Shown here piece after piece: positions 7,105 through 12,449 of a DNA stretch of 12,449 nt. Source of the DNA: Bacteroidales bacterium (GTDB taxonomy: Bacteria > Bacteroidota > Bacteroidia > Bacteroidales > VadinHA17); the NCBI GenBank assembly GCA_003501665.1, contig DNOQ01000530.1, positions 1 to 12,449 of the forward strand, read 5' to 3'. The first letter of the stretch is position 1, and the number at the start of each line of letters is the position of its first letter. Made by a program: the position numbers and the translations under genes. The notes below the pieces were generated by a model. That model was not told the DNA's origin. It searched no databases and saw only the letters and a list, made by a program, of their open reading frames with translations.

Positions 7105-8382
7105 TTAATCGGATAAAATATTTATTATAATGGCATCTGCAAATTCGGATGTTTTAAGCAAGATAGCATTTTCCATCAGTCTGTGAAAATCATAGGTAAC
7201 TTTTTTCCGGAGTATGGTATTTTCAAGTCCTATGTAAATATATTCAGCTGCTTCTTCCCAGCCGAGATATTCCAGCATGAGGGCTCCCGAAAGGATAACA
7301 GATCCCGGATTAACCTTATCCTGTCCGGCATATTTGGGCGCTGTGCCGTGAGTGGCTTCGAAGATTGCATGTCCGGTATCAAAATTTATATTTGCTCCCG
7401 GAGCAATTCCAATCCCTCCCACAATTGCAGCAAGAGCATCTGATATATAATCGCCGTTAAGGTTAAGCGTTGCAATTACCGAATAATCTGCAGGCCGCGT
7501 AAGTATTTGCTGCAGGAAGGCATCTGCTATCACATCTTTAATTATCACCTTACCATCAGCTATTGCTGCAGATTGAATTTCTTCCGCAGCATTTTCTCCT
7601 TTTTGTTCAGTTATCTTTTTGTATTCCTGCCAGGTAAAAACGTGGTCTCCAAATTCTCTTTCAGCCAGCGCATATCCCCACTTCATGAATGCACCCTCGG
7701 TAAATTTCATGATATTACCCTTATGAACAAGGGTTACCGAGGGAAGTCTCCTTTCAACGGCAAACTTTATAGCCTGCCTGACAAGTCTTTCCGTCCCTTC
7801 AACAGATACGGGTTTTATTCCGATTGAAGATGTTTCAGGGAAACGGATCTTTTTCACACCCATTTCGTTTATAAGAAAGTTCTTCACCTTATCTGTTTCA
7901 GGGTTACCATGCAGATACTCAATCCCGGCATAGATGTCTTCAGTGTTCTCTCTGAAGATATGCATGTTAACGAGTTCAGGTTTTTTTACAGGACTGGGAA
8001 CGCCTCTGAAGTATCTGACAGGACGGTAGCATGTATAAAGATCAAGCTCCTGACGGAGGGCAACATTTAAAGATCTCATTCCCTCACCGACTGGTGTTGT
8101 CAGAGGTCCTTTTATCCCTGCAAGATGATCACGGAAAATATCGAGTGTCTCCTGAGGTAACCAGTTTCCGGTTTTGTTATAAGCTTTTTCTCCTGCCAAT
8201 ACCTCCCTCCAGATTATCCTTTTCTTATTTCCGTAAGCTTTTTCGACGGCAGTATCGAATATTCTCACAGATGCCTTCCATATATCAGGACCGGTTCCGT
8301 CACCAATTATGTAAGGAATCACCGGAAATTCAGGAACAATAAGCTTCCCGTCTTTAAACCTTATTTTTTCCCCATTTGTCAT
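7105..8382 (-). CDS. icd: NADP-dependent isocitrate dehydrogenase
   Basis: This enzyme (425 aa from the chosen start) decarboxylates isocitrate to 2-oxoglutarate and reduces NADP. It resembles E. coli Icd along its whole length. The substrate-binding segment SLNVALRQELDL has Ser104 at the position of the phosphorylatable E. coli Ser113. Also present are RPVRYF, the IFRENTEDIYAGIEY block (142-156), NGDYISDALAA and HGTAPKYAGQDKVNPG (345-360). Lys350 and Tyr351, with Tyr397 and Arg401 in TYDFHRL, match the residues that give E. coli Icd its NADP preference. I chose the ATG at 8382 because AGAAGGA lies 6 nt before it. An ATG at 8406 would add eight residues and sits directly after the heptamer array. 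No AceK kinase gene is visible. Part of the proBA-acn-icd-gltA row. Confidence 0.96.
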   Translation of the reverse strand: MTNGEKIRFKDGKLIVPEFPVIPYIIGDGTGPDIWKASVRIFDTAVEKAYGNKKRIIWREVLAGEKAYNKTGNWLPQETLDIFRDHLAGIKGPLTTPVGEGMRSLNVALRQELDLYTCYRPVRYFRGVPSPVKKPELVNMHIFRENTEDIYAGIEYLHGNPETDKVKNFLINEMGVKKIRFPETSSIGIKPVSVEGTERLVRQAIKFAVERRLPSVTLVHKGNIMKFTEGAFMKWGYALAEREFGDHVFTWQEYKKITEQKGENAAEEIQSAAIADGKVIIKDVIADAFLQQILTRPADYSVIATLNLNGDYISDALAAIVGGIGIAPGANINFDTGHAIFEATHGTAPKYAGQDKVNPGSVILSGALMLEYLGWEEAAEYIYIGLENTILRKKVTYDFHRLMENAILLKTSEFADAIIINILSD

Positions 8383-8388
8383 ATCTCG

Positions 8389-8395
8389 TCCTTCT
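8389..8395 (-). promoter_or_regulatory. Ribosome-binding site deciding the icd start
   Basis: On the coding strand AGAAGGA stands 6 nt before the ATG at 8382. This is better spacing and a better match to the usual core than the sequence before the upstream in-frame ATG at 8406. That upstream ATG instead has GAGGTGA of the tandem array about 11 nt before it, so both starts may be used. Confidence 0.5.
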
Positions 8396-8410
8396 AATTC
8401 TCTCATTTAC

Positions 8411-8466
8411 TCACTACTCACCTCTCACCTCTTACCTCTCACCGCTCACCTCTCACCGCTCACCTC
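8411..8466 (-). repeat. Tandem 7-bp repeat (8 units) between aconitase and icd
   Basis: Eight contiguous heptamers begin one base after the aconitase stop codon and fill most of the 85-bp gap. On the coding strand there are four exact GAGGTGA, two GCGGTGA, one GAGGTAA and one GTAGTGA. The following seven bases, GTAAATG, keep the phase and end in a possible icd start codon. GAGGTGA is identical to part of the anti-SD complement AAGGAGGTGA. Because 7 is not a multiple of 3 and nearly every unit holds TGA, all three frames are closed within 21 bp. The function is unknown: it may be a spacer, a ribosome-loading element, a slippage-prone tract or a lineage-specific intergenic repeat. Confidence 0.9.
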
Positions 8467-8467
8467 G

Positions 8468-10735
8468 TTACCCTCTTCGCCTGATCAGGTTCAGAGCACT
8501 TCCTGCCTTAAACCAGTCAATCTGTGACTCATTATACGAATGATTTGTAAAGATTGTGTCCCATGTTCCGTCTTTATGATGAAGGATCACGGTTACGGGT
8601 TTACCGGGAGAAAAATCTCTAAGTCCCGTAATATCGATTTTATCAGTTTCTCTTATTTTATAATAGTCATCCTTATCAGAAAAGGTAAGGGCAAGGATTC
8701 CCTGTTTTTTAAGGTTCGATTCATGTATCCGTGCGAAGGATTTAACGATAATGGCCTTAACATTCAGGAACCGGGGTTCCATTGCTGCATGTTCACGGGA
8801 CGATCCTTCGCCAAAGTTTTCCTCACCTGCGACAACTGATCCTATACTTCTTCTTTTATAAGCTGATGCAACTGACGGTACTGATTCATATTTCCCGTTC
8901 ATCTGGTTCAGGATGTAATCCTGATTATCATTGAAAGCATTAATGGCGCCGATCATATAATTATTGGAAATATTTTCCAGGTGTCCGCGATATTTCAGCC
9001 ACTTACCTGCCGGTGAGATATGGTCGGTTGTACATTTCCCTTTTGCCTTAATCAGCAGATACAGACCCGCCATGTCTCTTCCGTCCCAGGGTTTGAATGG
9101 GATCAATTGTTGAAGCCTCTCCGATCTGGGATTTATAATGATTCTTGTTTCAGATTTTTTTCTTGAAAGTTTTTTTTGTTCGGAATCACTCCTGTTAAAT
9201 CCGTCCGTAGGCAGATGGTGGCCTCTTGGTTCCGGAAGATTGACGGGTCTTCCTTCCGAATTAATCAGGGAATCTGTAAGGGGATTGAAAGTGAGTTTCC
9301 CTGCTATAGCCAATGCCGTTACAATTTCAGGTGAAGCCACAAAGGCGTATGTATTCGGGTTGCCATCTGCGCGTTTTGCAAAGTTGCGGTTGAAGGAATG
9401 TATAATTGTATTGACCGCATTATTTTCTGAACCCTCCCTGTCCCACTGGCCGATGCAGGGTCCGCATGCATTTGCATATATTTCTCCTCCGACTTCTCTG
9501 AACAGGTCAAGGAAGCCATCTCTTTCTGATATTTCCCGTATCAGTTCTGATCCCGGGGTTATTTTAATTTCAGCTTTTGCAAACAGTTTTTCTCTCAGGG
9601 CATTTTTTACCACTGATGCCGCCCTTGAAATATCTTCATATGATGAATTTGTGCAGGATCCTATTAATCCGGCAGATATATCCACCGGCCATTTGTTTTG
9701 TTCAGCGGCCTCTTTCATCATCGATAGCGGAGTGGCAAGGTCGGGTGTAAATGGTCCGTTTATATAGGGTTCCAGTTCAGAAAGGTCAATTTGGAGATAA
9801 TTATCAAAATACTTCTGAGGGTCATTATAAATTTCAGGATCACCTGTCAGGTCGTTTTTTACCGATGATGCCATATCGGCAATTTTCTTTCTGCCGGTTG
9901 CGGTAAGGTATTCCGCCATAGGCTGATCGAATCCAAAAACTGAACAAGTTGCGCCGGTCTCTGCACCCATGTTACAGATTGTCGCTTTCCCTGTCGCAGA
10001 AATTGATTCTGCACCATCACCGAAATATTCTATCACTGATCCTGTTCCCCCTTTTACTGAAAGCATACCTGTGATTTTCAGGATAACATCTTTTGGTGAT
10101 ACCCATCCGCTCAGTTTTCCTGTAAGATTTATACCGATTATCTTGGGGAATTTAAGTTCCCAGGGAAGCCCGGCCATCACATCCACTGCATCAGCTCCGC
10201 CAACACCTGTGGCTATCATTCCAAGGCCTCCCGCAGTTGGTGTGTGAGAATCTGTCCCCACAATTAAACCGCCGGGATATGCATAATTTTCCAGTATGAT
10301 CTGATGAATAATTCCTGATCCCGGTTCCCAGAAATCAATATCATATACTGAAGATGCCGAGCGGAGGAAATCGTATACTTCTTTATTGGTTTCAAGAGCG
10401 TTAATAAGATCACTATCGGCTCCGTTGGATGCAGTGATAAGGTGATCGCAATGTATTGATGCGGGAACATAGGTATTGATTCTTCCTGCCATCATGAACT
10501 GGAGCATTGCCATTTGTGCGGTGGCATCCTGCATAGCTACCCTTCCGGGCTGGAATTCGGCATAATCTATTCCCCTGATATGGACAGATATTTTATTCCG
10601 GCTGAAGAGGTGACTGTACAAAACTTTTTCAGTAAGTGTTAACGGTCTCTTTAGTACCTCCCTGACCGCTTGTATCCTTCCAGGCAGATCATCGTAATGC
10701 TTTTTTATCCTATCAAAATCAGGATTCATAATCAT
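8468..10735 (-). CDS. acnA: Aconitate hydratase (mitochondrial-type aconitase)
   Basis: This 755-aa enzyme isomerises citrate to isocitrate through cis-aconitate with a [4Fe-4S] cluster. The cluster ligands are visible as Cys361 in GSCTNSS and Cys424 and Cys427 in ANACGPCIGQW. Other conserved blocks are IVGTDSHTPTAGGLG (158-172), SFNRNFAKRADGNPNTY (447-463), TDHISPAGKW (570-579) in the C-terminal swivel domain and GEGSSREHAAMEPR (642-655). The length of about 755 residues, with the swivel domain joined by a charged, poorly conserved linker (about 503-530), is that of mitochondrial-type aconitases. Bacteroides is known to have this type, clustered with icd and citrate synthase. M1 and M3 are both possible starts. 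The gene begins 23 bp after proA and ends in TAA just before the heptamer array. Confidence 0.96.
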   Translation of the reverse strand: MIMNPDFDRIKKHYDDLPGRIQAVREVLKRPLTLTEKVLYSHLFSRNKISVHIRGIDYAEFQPGRVAMQDATAQMAMLQFMMAGRINTYVPASIHCDHLITASNGADSDLINALETNKEVYDFLRSASSVYDIDFWEPGSGIIHQIILENYAYPGGLIVGTDSHTPTAGGLGMIATGVGGADAVDVMAGLPWELKFPKIIGINLTGKLSGWVSPKDVILKITGMLSVKGGTGSVIEYFGDGAESISATGKATICNMGAETGATCSVFGFDQPMAEYLTATGRKKIADMASSVKNDLTGDPEIYNDPQKYFDNYLQIDLSELEPYINGPFTPDLATPLSMMKEAAEQNKWPVDISAGLIGSCTNSSYEDISRAASVVKNALREKLFAKAEIKITPGSELIREISERDGFLDLFREVGGEIYANACGPCIGQWDREGSENNAVNTIIHSFNRNFAKRADGNPNTYAFVASPEIVTALAIAGKLTFNPLTDSLINSEGRPVNLPEPRGHHLPTDGFNRSDSEQKKLSRKKSETRIIINPRSERLQQLIPFKPWDGRDMAGLYLLIKAKGKCTTDHISPAGKWLKYRGHLENISNNYMIGAINAFNDNQDYILNQMNGKYESVPSVASAYKRRSIGSVVAGEENFGEGSSREHAAMEPRFLNVKAIIVKSFARIHESNLKKQGILALTFSDKDDYYKIRETDKIDITGLRDFSPGKPVTVILHHKDGTWDTIFTNHSYNESQIDWFKAGSALNLIRRRG

Positions 10736-10758
10736 ATTATTTTTGTGTTTTTAAAAGG

Positions 10759-12033
10759 TCACGGTCTGACCTGTCCATCTCCTTCTATTATCCATTTATA
10801 AGTTGTTAGTGCTTCAAGAGCCATCGGGCCTCTTGCATGCATTTTCTGGGTTGAAATTCCGATCTCGGCACCAAGTCCGAATTCCGCTCCGTCGGTAAAT
10901 GCTGTCGAAGTATTAATGTAAACCGCCGAAGCATCCGTCATTTTACAAAAAATATCCTGTCTTTCCCGGTTATCCGAAATAATTGCTTCACTGTGCCTGG
11001 AGCTGTACTTCGCTATATGTTCAAGTGCCTCATCAAACCCGGGAACGGTCTTTACAGCCATTTTATAATCAAGAAATTCAGTTCCGAAAGAACTTTCTGA
11101 AGCTTTTTCGAGAAGGTTACGGGGATATTTTCCGGTCAGGGAATCGTAAGCTTTTTCATCGGCATAAATTATCACATTTGAAGCCTCGCAAAGGCTGACA
11201 AGATATCCGAGATCATCCAGCCGGCTCTCATGAATTACCAGACAGTCGAGTGCATTACAGACACTGACCCTTCTTGTCTTTGCATTGTTAATTACGGTAC
11301 GACCCATTTCAATATCTCCGTATTCATCAAAATAAGTATGGCAGATCCCGGCGCCGGTCTCAATCACGGGGACAGTTGAATTGCGGCGGACATAATCGAT
11401 AAGATTCTGGCTTCCCCGGGGAATTATCAGATCGACAAATCCGGTTGCATTAAGAAGCTGGGAGGTCTCTTCCCTTCCCGGAGGCAGAAGTGTTATAATA
11501 TCCCGTGGAATGTGGAATTCATCGAGGGTATCCCTGATTATCCCGACTATTACACTGTTTGAGTTGATTGCATCGCTTCCTCCTTTAAGAATACATGCAT
11601 TTCCCGATTTCAGACAAAGTGAGAAAACATCAAATGTGACATTCGGCCTGGCCTCATAGATTATTCCAATTAAACCAAACGGGAAACTTACCTTTTTAAT
11701 CCTCAATCCATCAGATTTTCTGTAATCATAAGTGATTTTTCCCAGGGGAGAATCCAATCCTGCAACATTCCGTATATCAGCTGCAATATTTTTGATTTTT
11801 GAAGGAGTAAGCATCAATCTGTCGTACTTTGGATCAGTCTTATCCATCAGAGCAAGATCTTTCTCATTCTCTGAAATGATAAGAGGGATATTCTCTTCAG
11901 CCTTATCTGCCAGCAGCAAAAGCATACGGTTTATTGTCTTAACGGCTGTATTGTTAAGCAGGCGGCTTGCTTTGAGTGCTGATTGAAATATCGGAGTACA
12001 GTCCATTTTCAAGAGATCATTTATTTTCAACAT
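10759..12033 (-). CDS. proA: Gamma-glutamyl phosphate reductase (glutamate-5-semialdehyde dehydrogenase)
   Basis: This 424-aa enzyme of the aldehyde-dehydrogenase superfamily reduces glutamyl-5-phosphate to glutamate-5-semialdehyde with NADPH, the second step of proline synthesis. Family blocks are IIYEARPNVTFD (124-135), LKGGSDAINSN (149-159) and LIIPRGSQNLIDYV (202-215). The catalytic cysteine is Cys259 in RRVSVCNALD, where most homologues have RPGVCNALE. The C-terminal hallmark is AEFGLGAEIGISTQKMHARGPMALEALTTYKW (383-414). The length is normal. The ATG at 12033 lies 8 bp after the proB stop codon, so the two genes are probably translationally linked, as is usual for the ProB-ProA pair. 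The next gene downstream is aconitase. Confidence 0.96.
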   Translation of the reverse strand: MLKINDLLKMDCTPIFQSALKASRLLNNTAVKTINRMLLLLADKAEENIPLIISENEKDLALMDKTDPKYDRLMLTPSKIKNIAADIRNVAGLDSPLGKITYDYRKSDGLRIKKVSFPFGLIGIIYEARPNVTFDVFSLCLKSGNACILKGGSDAINSNSVIVGIIRDTLDEFHIPRDIITLLPPGREETSQLLNATGFVDLIIPRGSQNLIDYVRRNSTVPVIETGAGICHTYFDEYGDIEMGRTVINNAKTRRVSVCNALDCLVIHESRLDDLGYLVSLCEASNVIIYADEKAYDSLTGKYPRNLLEKASESSFGTEFLDYKMAVKTVPGFDEALEHIAKYSSRHSEAIISDNRERQDIFCKMTDASAVYINTSTAFTDGAEFGLGAEIGISTQKMHARGPMALEALTTYKWIIEGDGQVRP

Positions 12034-12041
12034 GATACACG

Positions 12042-12449
12042 TTACCCTTTCTCATTTATCAACAAGTAATCATAGTGAACCAGGGGTTTTTTCCTCTTTT
12101 CACCAAGATAGAATTCGGCTTTCTCGGAATCATATTGTGATTTACCGAGACCTATCTGCTTTCCTTTCTCATCAAAAATTCTTATGATATCACCTTTTTT
12201 AAAGAATCCTTCAACCTTTGATACTCCTATCATAAGCAGACTTGTGGCTTTATTTCCGAGTAATGCTTCTTTTGCCCCTTTATTAATATATACAATGCCC
12301 CTGGCGAATGTATCGGAATGTGACAGCCATTTTTTTACACCGGTTTTCTTTTTTTCGGATGCAACAAATCTTGTACACGGTACATCTTTTTCACGGATGA
12401 TATCAGTTATAATTGAATCGCGTGTTCCGTTTGCAATGTAAACATCGAT
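12042..12449 (-). CDS. proB: Glutamate 5-kinase, C-terminal part (gene cut by window edge)
   Basis: The last 135 residues of ProB are present. The reading frame stays open to the window end, so the N-terminal part lies beyond it. The kinase phosphorylates glutamate to glutamyl-5-phosphate, the first and feedback-controlled step of proline synthesis. Fragment residues 1-45 look like the end of the amino-acid-kinase domain (VYIANGT, CTRFVAS, VKKWL). Residues about 50-110 are a PUA domain (RGIVYINKGA, KATSLLMIGVSKVEGFFKKGD, IGLGKSQYDSEKA), which aligns in order with the PUA end of E. coli ProB. Catalytic residues are outside the window. The stop is 8 bp before proA. An in-frame internal ATG at 12233 lies within the PUA domain and is not a separate gene. 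Confidence 0.9.
   Translation of the reverse strand: MDVYIANGTRDSIITDIIREKDVPCTRFVASEKKKTGVKKWLSHSDTFARGIVYINKGAKEALLGNKATSLLMIGVSKVEGFFKKGDIIRIFDEKGKQIGLGKSQYDSEKAEFYLGEKRKKPLVHYDYLLINEKG

Noticed and set aside
8411..8466. CRISPR array as an explanation of the repeat
   Set aside because: The units are 7 bp and contiguous with no spacers, so this is a simple tandem repeat.
9138..9767. 209-residue open frame on the + strand inside aconitase
   Set aside because: It is antisense to a fully conserved enzyme, shows no family motif, and its length follows from the codon use of the real gene.
12042..12233. Independent 63-residue gene before proA
   Set aside because: The frame continues upstream to the window edge and encodes the PUA end of ProB. 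The ATG at 12233 is internal.

Overview
The window looks like a chromosomal segment from a member of the Bacteroidota, probably a Bacteroidales/Marinilabiliales-type anaerobe. That placement is inference. It rests on the AT-rich leaders with a TAnnTTTG-type -7 box, few Shine-Dalgarno sequences, a signal peptide ending in FSQ, PspC-domain proteins grouped with a small PadR regulator, and a mitochondrial-type aconitase clustered with isocitrate dehydrogenase and citrate synthase, as is known in Bacteroides. No rRNA, tRNA, CRISPR array or insertion sequence was seen, and no gene is visibly broken. No gap without a gene exceeds 300 bases.

Left block, + strand (1-2751): an AT-rich leader with a dyad and a promoter-like box leads into three genes. 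These are a short PspC-domain membrane protein, a 108-aa PadR-type repressor and a 512-aa multi-spanning PspC protein. The two PspC proteins share the same N-terminal domain, so they are paralogues flanking a regulator. A perfect 10-bp stem hairpin followed by a T-rich tract closes the unit. The likely role is a small regulated membrane or envelope-stress module.

Middle block (2752-5733): a secreted, probably outer-membrane beta-barrel protein of unknown function (+) converges, with one base between the stop codons, on a PhoPQ-activated-protein (PqaA) family lipoprotein hydrolase (-). A 56-aa two-helix membrane protein (+) sits between that hydrolase and the next operon.

Right block, - strand (5734-12449): transcription order is proB (cut by the window edge), proA, aconitase, NADP-type isocitrate dehydrogenase, citrate synthase. 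Gaps are 8, 23, 85 and 15 bp. The last three enzymes convert oxaloacetate plus acetyl-CoA to 2-oxoglutarate, the precursor of glutamate. ProB and ProA take glutamate to glutamate-5-semialdehyde for proline. The row therefore reads as one biosynthetic path from the oxidative TCA branch through glutamate to proline, with only the glutamate-forming step missing from view.

The most unusual sequence is the aconitase-icd gap. It is filled almost entirely by eight tandem 7-bp units which, on the coding strand, resemble the ribosome-binding consensus (GAGGTGA). The array ends right at a possible icd start codon.
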